Origin: JAGFIY01 sp964499285
GTDB lineage: Bacteria > Bacteroidota > Ignavibacteria > Ignavibacteriales > Melioribacteraceae
Direction: 5' to 3'
DNA length: 64,000 nt
Assembly: GCA_964499285.1 (NCBI GenBank)
Contig: CAZCLA010000004.1
Coordinates: forward strand, 62,001 to 126,000
In this document: one piece after another, positions 11,129 through 19,013 of the stretch
How positions within the stretch are numbered: the first letter of the stretch is position 1
How the letters are laid out: every line of letters begins with the position of its first letter
The notes under the pieces: generated by a model
Database searches by the model: none
Seen by the model: only the letters and a program-made list of their open reading frames with translations
Told to the model about the DNA's origin: nothing
Made by a program: the position numbers and the translations under genes

Positions 11129-12192
11129 GAGAATTAAAATTAATGAAAGGAAACGAAGCATTGGCAGAATCCGCCATAAGAGCAGGCTGCGATGCTTATT
11201 TTGGATATCCCATCACTCCGCAATCGGAAGTGCTGGAGTACCTCTCACGCGAGGCAAATCAAAGAACCGGAATGGTAATTCTTCAAGCAGAAAGTGAGGT
11301 TGCATCGATTAATATGGTTTACGGCGCTGCCGGTACTGGAAAGAAGGTAATGACATCATCTTCAAGTCCGGGCATAAGTTTAATGCAGGAAGGAATTTCA
11401 TACATAGCATGTGCTGAACTGCCTTGTCTACTCGTCAACGTTAATAGAGGAGGTCCTGGATTAGGAACAATACAACCTGCACAGGGAGACTATTTCCAAT
11501 CTGTGAAAGGCGGTGGTCATGGAGACTATAAATTAATAGTTCTTGCACCCTCAACTGTTCAGGAGATGTCAGATTTTGTTGAACTTTCGTTTGATCTTGC
11601 ATTTAAATATCGAAATCCAGTTATGATTTTAACAGACGGTGCGCTTGGCCAGATGATGGAAAAAGTTGAACTGAATCCACAGAAAGAACGAAAGCACATC
11701 GAACTAGAATGGGCTACAACAGGTCGTAAAAACGGTAACGGAAGAGTTATAACTTCCCTTCATTTAAAGTCAGAACAGATGGAGCAGATAAACCTTCGTT
11801 TACAAAAAAAATATAGAGAAATTGAGAAGAACGAAATTCGCTACGAAGCAGTAAATTGTGATGATGCCGATTATATTATAGTTGCTTATGGTCTGGTTGC
11901 AAGAATATGCCACAAAGCTGCAGAACTTGCTCGTGCAAAGGGAATTAAAGTAGGTGTTTTCAGACCAATAACTCTTTTCCCGTTTCCATACAATGAACTG
12001 CTCGAGACCACAAAAAATAAGAAAGGAATTCTCGATGTCGAAATGAATGCTGGCCAAATGGTTGAAGACGTTAGATTAGCAGTTGAAGGAAAAGTAAAAG
12101 TTGAATTTCACGGAAGAATGGGCGGCGTTGTTCCGTCACCTGAAGAAATTCTTGAAAAATTGGAAGAGAAATATTTAGGAGGTGCAAAATGA
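11125..12192 (+). CDS. 2-oxoacid:ferredoxin oxidoreductase, alpha subunit
   Basis: A 355-residue subunit of the reversible enzyme that makes acyl-CoA, CO2 and reduced ferredoxin from 2-oxoacids. It carries the pyrimidine-binding ThDP domain, with the conserved FGYPITPQSEVLEYL near residue 25-40 and the MTSSSSPGISLMQEG segment, and the transketolase-C-like second domain. It resembles the KorA/VorB type; 2-oxoglutarate versus branched-chain specificity cannot be settled here. It overlaps both neighbours by 4 bp (ATGA), a sign of tight translational coupling. Confidence 0.9.
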   Translation: MRELKLMKGNEALAESAIRAGCDAYFGYPITPQSEVLEYLSREANQRTGMVILQAESEVASINMVYGAAGTGKKVMTSSSSPGISLMQEGISYIACAELPCLLVNVNRGGPGLGTIQPAQGDYFQSVKGGGHGDYKLIVLAPSTVQEMSDFVELSFDLAFKYRNPVMILTDGALGQMMEKVELNPQKERKHIELEWATTGRKNGNGRVITSLHLKSEQMEQINLRLQKKYREIEKNEIRYEAVNCDDADYIIVAYGLVARICHKAAELARAKGIKVGVFRPITLFPFPYNELLETTKNKKGILDVEMNAGQMVEDVRLAVEGKVKVEFHGRMGGVVPSPEEILEKLEEKYLGGAK

Positions 12193-13013
12193 GCGATAAG
12201 AAAACATTGGACGATCAGCATTATGAAAAAATAATCGCGGAAGAAAGTATTTGCACCAACGATAATCTGGTATATGAATCTCCGAAATTAGCACTGCACG
12301 AAACGCCTATGCACTACTGTCCGGGGTGCGGACATGGTGTCGTCCACCGTCTCCTTGCAGAAGTGATTGAAGAAATGGGAATCATTAAAGATATAATTGG
12401 TGTTGCACCGGTAGGTTGTTCGGTGTTAGCATATAATTATTTGAATATTGATATGTCGGAAGCCGCTCACGGCAGAGCCTCTGCTGTTGCTACCGGAATT
12501 AAAAGAGTGATGCCCGAAAAACTGGTTTTCTCCTATCAAGGTGATGGTGATCTTGCAGCAATCGGAACCGCAGAAACACTGCATACATGTAACCGAGGTG
12601 AAAATATTCTGATTATCTTTATCAATAATGGAATCTATGGGATGACCGGCGGCCAAATGGCACCAACGACTCTTGCTAATATGAAATCGACCACCTCGCC
12701 ATTTGGACGGGATGTTGCAACGATGGGCTCTCCTCTTAAAATGACAGACTTGGTTGCTCATCTTTCGGGTACCTATTATGTGTCGCGTCATTCTGTTCAC
12801 AAAGCTGGTAACGTAAGAAAACTTAAAAAGGCAATAGAGAAATCATTTGAATATCAGAAGCAAAAGAAAGGAACATGTTTTATCGAAGTTGTTTCAAATT
12901 GTCCGTCAAATTGGAAAATGACGCCTGTAGAAGCAAATAAATGGCTTGAGGAAAATATGCTTCCGTTCTATCCGCTTGGAGATATTAAAACACCAAATCA
13001 AAAGGAGAATTAA
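12189..13013 (+). CDS. 2-oxoacid:ferredoxin oxidoreductase, ThDP-binding beta subunit
   Basis: A 274-residue subunit that binds thiamine diphosphate and Mg. The N-terminal YCPGCGHG and the VGCS segment are typical of KorB/VorA, and GDGDLAAIGTAE followed by NNGIYGMTGGQ is the ThDP motif. No ferredoxin domain is fused, in line with the separate delta subunit. A first ~35-residue extension precedes the conserved region. The gamma subunit follows after 2 bp. Confidence 0.92.
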   Translation: MSDKKTLDDQHYEKIIAEESICTNDNLVYESPKLALHETPMHYCPGCGHGVVHRLLAEVIEEMGIIKDIIGVAPVGCSVLAYNYLNIDMSEAAHGRASAVATGIKRVMPEKLVFSYQGDGDLAAIGTAETLHTCNRGENILIIFINNGIYGMTGGQMAPTTLANMKSTTSPFGRDVATMGSPLKMTDLVAHLSGTYYVSRHSVHKAGNVRKLKKAIEKSFEYQKQKKGTCFIEVVSNCPSNWKMTPVEANKWLEENMLPFYPLGDIKTPNQKEN

Positions 13014-13015
13014 TT

Positions 13016-13570
13016 ATGACTGAAGAAATAATTATTGCCGGATTCGGCGGACAGGGTGTTCTCTCCATGGGAATGATTTTAAGTTACTCCGGAATGATGG
13101 AAAATAAAGAGGTAAGCTGGATGCCTTCTTACGGTCCGGAAATGAGAGGGGGAACAGCAAACTGCATTACTATTATCAGTGATGAAAAAATTAGCTCTCC
13201 AATCATTTCAAAATATGATACAGTGATTGCTTTAAACCAGCCTAGTGTTGATAAATTTGAGGAAGCAGTTAAACCCGGCGGCTTATTGATTTATGAAGCT
13301 ACAAATGTTATAAATCCACCGACAAGAAAAGATATTGAGATTTACGGAATAGAAGCCGCTGATGAAGCTGCAAAGATGAAAAACACGAAGATACTTAACA
13401 TGATAATGCTGGGTGCTTTCTTAAAGAAGAAACCGATTTTAAAAATGGAAAATATCTTAGAAGGATTAAAACAAGTTCTTCCCGAACGATATCATCACCT
13501 AATACCCTTAAACGAAGAAGCTGTTAAAAGAGGTATGGAATTAATAGAAGAAGTATCCACAACAGTATAA
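13016..13570 (+). CDS. 2-oxoacid:ferredoxin oxidoreductase, gamma subunit
   Basis: A 184-residue gamma-type domain beginning with the dinucleotide-fold-like IIAGFGGQGVLSMG, followed by PSYGPEMRGGTANC, both hallmarks of the KorC/PorG family. It completes the four-subunit enzyme and closes the operon, which ends at a strong terminator. The reduced ferredoxin it helps generate could feed the NuoEFG-less complex I operon found further on (inference). Confidence 0.92.
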   Translation: MTEEIIIAGFGGQGVLSMGMILSYSGMMENKEVSWMPSYGPEMRGGTANCITIISDEKISSPIISKYDTVIALNQPSVDKFEEAVKPGGLLIYEATNVINPPTRKDIEIYGIEAADEAAKMKNTKILNMIMLGAFLKKKPILKMENILEGLKQVLPERYHHLIPLNEEAVKRGMELIEEVSTTV

Positions 13571-13590
13571 TAATTTTTAGAAAAACTATG

Positions 13591-13619
13591 ACCCGCAGTA
13601 CAATTTCTGCGGGTTTTTT
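13591..13619 (+). terminator. Intrinsic terminator after the oxidoreductase operon
   Basis: An 8-bp stem ACCCGCAG/CTGCGGGT (13591-13598 with 13607-13614) is followed by six T residues. Confidence 0.9.
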
Positions 13620-13660
13620 GTGCCCTTTTCGAAGAAAAAATAAGATTTCATCCCGCTTTA

Positions 13661-13692
13661 ATTGAAAATTCTGATGATTATATTTAACTTTG
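13661..13692 (+). promoter_or_regulatory. Bacteroidota-type promoter for atpDC
   Basis: TAACTTTG at 13685-13692 fits the TAnnTTTG -7 element exactly, with ATTG at 13661-13664 20 bp upstream as a -33-like box. It predicts a leader of about 25 nt before the TTG start at 13724. The identical -7 octamer precedes the M49 peptidase gene. Confidence 0.6.
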
Positions 13693-13723
13693 TCTTTTAA
13701 TTAATTTTAGAATAGGAGTAATC

Positions 13724-15133
13724 TTGGCAAGCAACGAAGGAAAAGTAGTCCAGGTAATCGGTCCCGTTGTTGACATTGATTTTGAAAACGGACATCTTCC
13801 CAAAATTTATAATGCTATTCATATCCCCCGCACAAGTCTTGAAGGTCAAGAAGAAAATCTTATCGTTGAAGTACAGCAGCACCTTGGTGAAAATCGAGTT
13901 AGGGCTGTTGCTATGGATTCTACTGACGGCTTAGTGAGAGGAATGAAGGCAATCGATACAGGTGAACCCATAACAGTACCGGTTGGTCCCGAAACATTGG
14001 GGAGATTAATAAACGTAACCGGTCATGGAATTGATGGTTTGGGTGAGATTAAAACTAAGCAGCGATTTGCAATTCATCGCCACTCACCGAAGTACGAAAA
14101 TCTTTCAACCACACAAGAAATGTTTGAGACTGGAATAAAAGTTATAGATCTTCTAGAGCCTTACACAAAGGGCGGTAAAACCGGTTTGTTCGGCGGCGCA
14201 GGTGTAGGAAAAACAGTTATTATTCAGGAGTTAATTCACAACATTGCAAAACAACACGGCGGATATTCCGTATTTTCCGGTGTGGGCGAAAGAACACGTG
14301 AGGGGAATGACCTTTGGCTGGAAATGAAAGAATCAGGCGTTCTCGATAAAACTGCTTTGGTTTTTGGACAGATGAACGAACCTCCCGGAGCAAGATTAAG
14401 AGTCGGTCTTACTGGTCTTACAATTGCAGAATACTTCAGAGATGAAGAAGGCAGAGATGTACTTTTATTTATCGATAACATTTTCCGCTTTACACAGGCT
14501 GGTTCAGAAGTAAGTGCGCTCCTGGGTCGAATGCCCTCCGCTGTTGGTTATCAGCCAAATCTTGCTACTGAAATGGGTGAATTACAGGAGAGAATTACTA
14601 GTACAGATAAAGGTTCTATCACTTCAGTACAAGCCATTTATGTACCGGCTGATGACCTTACAGACCCAGCACCGGCTACAGCTTTCTCACACCTTGACGC
14701 TACAACCGTGTTGAGTCGTCAAATTTCTGAGTTGGGTATCTATCCTGCAGTTGATCCGCTAGATTCTACCTCCAGAATTCTTGAACCAGGAATAGTTGGA
14801 ATGGAACATTACACTGTGGCTCGTCAAGTTAAAGAAATTTTACAATCTTATAAGGATCTTCAGGATATTATTAATATTCTTGGAATGGATGAGCTTTCGG
14901 AAGAGGATAAAGTAATTGTTAGAAGAGCTAGAAGAATTCAAAGATTTTTAAGTCAGCCTTTCCACGTTGCTGAACAGTTTACAGGCTTCCCTGGTACCTA
15001 TGTTAAACTTGAGGATACAATTCGCAGCTTTAAGGAAATTATTGATGGAAAACATGACGATTTACCCGAAGCTGCTTTTATGTACGTAGGTACAATTGAA
15101 GAAGCAGTTGAAAACGCTAAGAAGATGCAATAA
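13724..15133 (+). CDS. atpD: F1 ATP synthase beta subunit
   Basis: Catalytic beta subunit of F-type ATP synthase, 469 residues. The Walker A GGAGVGKT, the GERTREGNDLW segment and Walker B DVLLFIDNIFRFTQAGSE are intact. The start is TTG at 13724 with a TAGGAG ribosome-binding site 5 bp upstream; the next residues (ASNEGKVVQVIGPVVD) match the family N-terminus. Only atpD and atpC are here; the remaining subunits must be elsewhere, an arrangement known from Chlorobi and Bacteroidota. The last base of its stop is the first base of atpC. Confidence 0.98.
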   Translation: MASNEGKVVQVIGPVVDIDFENGHLPKIYNAIHIPRTSLEGQEENLIVEVQQHLGENRVRAVAMDSTDGLVRGMKAIDTGEPITVPVGPETLGRLINVTGHGIDGLGEIKTKQRFAIHRHSPKYENLSTTQEMFETGIKVIDLLEPYTKGGKTGLFGGAGVGKTVIIQELIHNIAKQHGGYSVFSGVGERTREGNDLWLEMKESGVLDKTALVFGQMNEPPGARLRVGLTGLTIAEYFRDEEGRDVLLFIDNIFRFTQAGSEVSALLGRMPSAVGYQPNLATEMGELQERITSTDKGSITSVQAIYVPADDLTDPAPATAFSHLDATTVLSRQISELGIYPAVDPLDSTSRILEPGIVGMEHYTVARQVKEILQSYKDLQDIINILGMDELSEEDKVIVRRARRIQRFLSQPFHVAEQFTGFPGTYVKLEDTIRSFKEIIDGKHDDLPEAAFMYVGTIEEAVENAKKMQ

Positions 15134-15537
15134 TGAAAACTCTTAACGTAGAAGTAATAACCCCCTCAAAAAAAGCCTACGAAGGTGAGGTTAATTCTAT
15201 TACTGTTCCGGGTTCAAAGGGCAATTTTCAAATATTGTATAATCATGCTCCGATCTTAAGTTCACTGGAAATTGGAAAAATAAAGATTGCTGAAAAGGAA
15301 GGAGTAGAACCACAATTTTTTGCAATTAGCGGCGGAACCGTTGAGGTATTAAATAATAAGGTTCTTATTCTTGCTGAAAGTTTTGAGGCTAAATCGGAAA
15401 TAGATGTCGAAAGAGCCGAAAAATCAAAGCAACGAGCTGAGGAAAGAATTTCTTCCAAAAGTAAAGAAATCGATTTAACTCGTGCTGAAATTTCTTTAAA
15501 GAGAGCGATAAACAGATTAAAAATTGCAAAGAACTAA
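15133..15537 (+). CDS. atpC: F1 ATP synthase epsilon subunit
   Basis: A 134-residue epsilon subunit that couples the rotor to F1 and can inhibit ATP hydrolysis. The N-terminal beta-sandwich (LNVEVITPSKKAYEGEV, GSKGNFQILYNHAPI) is followed by a C-terminal two-helix region rich in Lys, Arg and Glu. It overlaps atpD by 1 bp and ends 19 bp before a bidirectional terminator. Confidence 0.95.
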   Translation: MKTLNVEVITPSKKAYEGEVNSITVPGSKGNFQILYNHAPILSSLEIGKIKIAEKEGVEPQFFAISGGTVEVLNNKVLILAESFEAKSEIDVERAEKSKQRAEERISSKSKEIDLTRAEISLKRAINRLKIAKN

Positions 15538-15556
15538 GCTAACTAAAGCAAAAATT

Positions 15557-15593
15557 AAAAAAGGCTTTTACATTTAGTAAAAGCCTTTTTTTT
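15557..15593 (+). terminator. Bidirectional intrinsic terminator between atpC and the SOD gene
   Basis: A 12-bp stem AAAAGGCTTTTA/TAAAAGCCTTTT (15559-15570 with 15578-15589) has a T run on the plus side and an A run on the left that gives a T run on the minus strand. It serves both convergent operons. Confidence 0.9.
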
Positions 15594-15611
15594 AAAATAA
15601 GATCAAAATAA

Positions 15612-16328
15612 TTATTTAGCTGCAGCAAAATTTTTTGCAACTTCATCCCAATTGATGACATTGTAGAACGCGGCAATATAATCAGGTCTTCTGTTTTGAT
15701 AATGCAGATAATAAGCGTGCTCCCAAACGTCAATTCCTAAAATTGGTGTCCCTTTTACATCAGCAACATCCATCAAAGGATTATCTTGATTTGGGGTTGA
15801 AGTAATTTGAAGTTTGCCGTTATTCACTATAAGCCAAGCCCAGCCAGATCCAAATCTTGTGGCTGCTGCATTTGAAAATTCTTCCTTGAATTTATCAAAG
15901 GAACCAAATGCAGAGTTTATAGCGTCTGCAAGTTCACCGCTTGGATTTCCGCCGCCATTAGGACTCATTATTGTCCAGAACAGGCTATGATTATAGTGCC
16001 CACCGCCGTTGTTTCTGACGGCTGTAGAGTAGTTTGAAACATTATTAAGTAATTCTTCCAGTGTTTTGCCTTCCAAATCTGTTCCGCTTACGGCATCATT
16101 TAACTTTGAAACATAACCGTTATGATGTTTCCCGTGATGAATTTCCATAGTTCTTGCGTCAATGTGTGGTTCTAATGCATCGAAAGCATAAGGCAATTTA
16201 GGTAATTCAAATTTAGGCATAGTATCTTTACTCCTTTTTTTTATTGAATTAATTATTGTTCCATTAACATTAATTGTAGTAGCTAAAGCGGTTAGACCCG
16301 CTGTATAAATAAACTTTCTTCTGTCCAT
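15612..16328 (-). CDS. Fe/Mn superoxide dismutase with an optional Tat-like leader
   Basis: Superoxide dismutase of the Fe/Mn family. Ligands are visible in the HHGKHH, GGHYNHSLFW and DVWEHAYYLHY segments. The GGGHYNHSLFW and TPNQDNPL regions look more like the Mn or cambialistic type than pure Fe-SOD. The 238-residue frame starts with DRRKFIYTAGLTALAT, a twin-arginine-like leader, after a good GGAG site. A second in-frame ATG at 16220 (MPKFELPKLPYAFDAL) is the classical SOD start and has its own AAAAAAGGAG upstream. The gene may yield exported and cytoplasmic forms. It is the last gene of the rrf2 operon. Confidence 0.93.
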   Translation of the reverse strand: MDRRKFIYTAGLTALATTINVNGTIINSIKKRSKDTMPKFELPKLPYAFDALEPHIDARTMEIHHGKHHNGYVSKLNDAVSGTDLEGKTLEELLNNVSNYSTAVRNNGGGHYNHSLFWTIMSPNGGGNPSGELADAINSAFGSFDKFKEEFSNAAATRFGSGWAWLIVNNGKLQITSTPNQDNPLMDVADVKGTPILGIDVWEHAYYLHYQNRRPDYIAAFYNVINWDEVAKNFAAAK

Positions 16329-16342
16329 TTTTGCTCCTGATA

Positions 16343-16693
16343 TTAAACACTAAATGATTCCCCGCAGCCGCAAGTTTTTGTGGCATTAGGATTGTTAAAA
16401 ACAAATCCTTTTCCGTTGAGTCCATCGGAAAAGTCTAATATAGTTCCGCTTAGATAGAACAAACTTTTTCCGTCGACAATCAATTTAACTTTTTCAAAAT
16501 CAATTACTGTATCTGCATCCGAAACATCACCCTCAAAGCCCATTTGGTAGGTCATTCCGGAACAACCGCCTCCTTTAACACCGACGCGTAAACCGTGCGA
16601 ATCCGGAATATCATTTTCTCCTTTGATCTTGAGAATTTGCGATATTGCTTTTTCTGTTATCGAAATTTCGTGAGACGAAATAGTTTTATTCAT
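16343..16693 (-). CDS. A-type iron-sulfur carrier (IscA/ErpA/HesB family)
   Basis: A 116-residue Fe-S cluster carrier. The three ligand cysteines are present in GGGCSGMTY and TCGCGESF, and the intervening fold is typical. It probably delivers clusters to target proteins such as the many Fe-S enzymes in this window. It overlaps the upstream unknown gene by 8 bp and lies 14 bp before the SOD gene, within an operon led by an Rrf2 regulator, which fits an Fe-S or oxidative-stress response. IscA, SufA and ErpA cannot be told apart from sequence alone. Confidence 0.92.
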   Translation of the reverse strand: MNKTISSHEISITEKAISQILKIKGENDIPDSHGLRVGVKGGGCSGMTYQMGFEGDVSDADTVIDFEKVKLIVDGKSLFYLSGTILDFSDGLNGKGFVFNNPNATKTCGCGESFSV

Positions 16694-17015
16694 TTACTTC
16701 CTCTTTTTTTACTAATGATTCTTTATTTTCTTTGTAAATTTCATTTCCGGCTGAGTTTAAATGAAAATCTACTTTCCAAGTTTGAAAATCAATTTTAAGC
16801 AGTTTTCCTTGAGTTACCAAGTGATCAATAAATAAAGATGCCAGTTTTTCAGCATCAGTATAGGATAGTAATGCATCCTTGATTTTGAAATAATCTCTAA
16901 TTGCATACTGAACATCGCGAAAAAAAATGTTTGAATTCCAAAAAATAGGGTAGCGTTCATTCATATAACTCAAAAAGATTTCCTCATTTGCTAATAAATG
17001 TTCAAGATGTTTCAT
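16686..17015 (-). CDS. Unknown 109-residue protein in the Rrf2/Fe-S operon
   Basis: I do not recognise this protein. It is soluble, predicted mostly helical, rich in aromatic residues at the N-terminus (NERYPIFWNSNIFFRDVQY) and ends with a charged Lys/Glu tail. It has no cysteines, so it is unlikely to bind a cluster by Cys. It starts 8 bp after the rrf2 stop and overlaps the A-type carrier by 8 bp, so it is surely co-translated with them and may have a role in cluster assembly or stress response (inference from position only). Confidence 0.75.
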   Translation of the reverse strand: MKHLEHLLANEEIFLSYMNERYPIFWNSNIFFRDVQYAIRDYFKIKDALLSYTDAEKLASLFIDHLVTQGKLLKIDFQTWKVDFHLNSAGNEIYKENKESLVKKEEVNE

Positions 17016-17023
17016 TTTATCCT

Positions 17024-17428
17024 CTAGTTTATGATTTCGTCCAAATATGTGTTTTCAAAAAGTGCCACGAGCTTATTCTGCATTTTGCTCATCGGATTTA
17101 CTAAACAACATTCATCGTAACGCTGGCATGCTTCTCGATTAGGGTTTTCAACCATACAATCAGTAAGTTGAATTCTGTCCTCTAACGCAATTATTATTTC
17201 GTTCAAGGATATTTTTGAGAATTTTTTATAAAGTAAATAACCGCCTTTCGTTCCCTGCAGTGAAGTTATTATCTCACTTCTACATAATTTTTGTAAAATT
17301 TTTGCAAGTAGATCGTACGGAATATTTAATTTTTCTGAGATTTCCTTCGCACTAGAAGGATCTCTTTTCCTCGAAATATATCTCAAAGCTAATAACGCAT
17401 ATTCGACTGATTTTGCTATCTTTAACAT
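17024..17428 (-). CDS. Rrf2-family transcriptional regulator
   Basis: A 134-residue winged-helix regulator. The N-terminus (KSVEYALLALRYISRK) and the HTH region (SAKEISEKLNIPYDLLAKILQKL) are typical of the family, followed by the wing LQGTKGGYLL. Cysteines in LTDCMVENPNREACQRYDECC lie where IscR/NsrR-type members bind an Fe-S cluster, so it may sense cluster status, oxygen or NO. It leads an operon with an unknown protein, an A-type carrier and SOD. A 25-bp palindrome directly upstream of its start is a likely autoregulatory operator. Confidence 0.92.
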   Translation of the reverse strand: MLKIAKSVEYALLALRYISRKRDPSSAKEISEKLNIPYDLLAKILQKLCRSEIITSLQGTKGGYLLYKKFSKISLNEIIIALEDRIQLTDCMVENPNREACQRYDECCLVNPMSKMQNKLVALFENTYLDEIIN

Positions 17429-17453
17429 ATATACGACTTATTTAGTCCGATAT
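17429..17453 (-). promoter_or_regulatory. Palindromic candidate operator for the Rrf2 regulator
   Basis: ATATACGACT (17429-17438), a 5-bp centre and AGTCCGATAT (17444-17453) form an inverted repeat with 8 of 10 positions symmetric. It abuts the rrf2 start codon, where binding would block expression. The size and symmetry fit Rrf2 operators; occupancy is inferred. Confidence 0.55.
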
Positions 17454-17492
17454 AAAGATATAACTTAAACTCGAGAATGTCAAATAATCCTT

Positions 17493-19013
17493 TTATACTC
17501 CTAAAACTGTAATACAGCTTTTCGCAAAATCGACGATTGGCTGGAAATAAATTCCGAATAGTAGTGTGGGAACAACTAAAAGCAGCAAAATGACTTTTTC
17601 TCCGCTAGATGCTCTAACAGATTGTGTTGAATCTGATGCCTTTGTTAGATACATATGTTTCAATACACGTAAATAATAGTACAAAGAAACGACTGTATTT
17701 AATACTGCAATTACAGCAACAACGTACATTTCTGCATCAAGTACAGCAATGAAGAGATATAGTTTGCCAATAAATCCGGCAGTAGGGGGTAGCCCGACAA
17801 GTGAAACAAGTAAAATAATAAGACTTACGCCTAAGAAGGATGAAGTATATCCAAGTCCATCATAATCATCTATGTCCTCAGAACCTATTCTATCAGCAAT
17901 AATCATCACTATGTAAAAAGCTCCAAGGTTCATAAATGCATAGAAAATGAAATAGATTAAAACAGCTGCTACACCCTGTGTACTTAAAGTCGCAACAGCA
18001 AGTATCAAATAGCCGGCATGTGCGATACTCGAATAAGCGAGCATTCTTTTCAAGTTGTTCTGCCATAAGGCTGAAAGGTTTCCCAATGTCATAGTCAATA
18101 CAGAGAGAAGGACTAGTAACGCCTTCCAATCGAAGATCGGTATTAGATTCCAGAATCCATCGGAGCCAACAAACGAAACGAATCCAATCTGAATTAATCT
18201 TATTAAAAGAGCAAATCCGGCTGCTTTACTTGCAACGGAAAGATAAGCCGTAATGGTTATAGGGGCGCCTTCATAAACATCGGGAGTCCAGAAGTGGAAT
18301 GGTACAGCAGAGACTTTAAATCCAACTCCAGCCATTATCAACAAAACTGCAAATAACAAGGTCAAAATGTTTATTTGCGGACCTTGCAGCAATGAATTAA
18401 TTAAATAAAGATTCGTGGTTCCAGTTAATCCGTACACAATTGAAATTCCGAACAACATTAATCCTGAAGAAACGACTCCATAGATCATATATTTTAAAGC
18501 AGCCTCACTGTTTCGATCTCTTAACTTTGTAAATCCGGCAAGAACATATGAAGAGAGTGACAGCAGTTCCAAAGCGACGTATATGAGGATGAGATCAACA
18601 GCACTTACTAAAACCATCATTCCTAAAACCATACCGTATATTAAGGCATAAAACTCACCTGAGCGAAGATGAATTTGTTTTATTTCGGAGGATGTTATTG
18701 TAAAAAGCACAATAAAAATAGAGACTGCCAAAATTAACAACTTAAAAAATCCGCCTAATGGATCAAGTGCAAACATTCCGAATTGTTTGGAACTTGTTGA
18801 AGCTGTAATGAATGCAAATCCACTTGCATCCAATGAGGAAATCACAAATACTCCCGTTACAGCAAAGCCTAGAATGGCAAGATATGGGATAATTTTTTTG
18901 TTGGATTTAAGAATAAGATCAACAACTACAACTATTACCAGAAAAATCGATAATATAATTTCCGGCGTTATTAATCTGAGCGAATTATTTAAACTTGTTA
19001 AATCCATAATCAA
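17493..19013 (-). CDS. nuoN: NADH-quinone oxidoreductase subunit N
   Basis: A 506-residue antiporter-like membrane subunit of complex I with about 14 hydrophobic segments. It contains the conserved KALLVLLSVLTMTLGNLSAL region and AYSSIAHAGYL, both characteristic of Nuo L/M/N antiporter modules, with the key Lys/Glu in the central helices. It is the last gene of the nuo operon and directly abuts nuoM. Confidence 0.95.
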   Translation of the reverse strand: MIMDLTSLNNSLRLITPEIILSIFLVIVVVVDLILKSNKKIIPYLAILGFAVTGVFVISSLDASGFAFITASTSSKQFGMFALDPLGGFFKLLILAVSIFIVLFTITSSEIKQIHLRSGEFYALIYGMVLGMMVLVSAVDLILIYVALELLSLSSYVLAGFTKLRDRNSEAALKYMIYGVVSSGLMLFGISIVYGLTGTTNLYLINSLLQGPQINILTLLFAVLLIMAGVGFKVSAVPFHFWTPDVYEGAPITITAYLSVASKAAGFALLIRLIQIGFVSFVGSDGFWNLIPIFDWKALLVLLSVLTMTLGNLSALWQNNLKRMLAYSSIAHAGYLILAVATLSTQGVAAVLIYFIFYAFMNLGAFYIVMIIADRIGSEDIDDYDGLGYTSSFLGVSLIILLVSLVGLPPTAGFIGKLYLFIAVLDAEMYVVAVIAVLNTVVSLYYYLRVLKHMYLTKASDSTQSVRASSGEKVILLLLVVPTLLFGIYFQPIVDFAKSCITVLGV

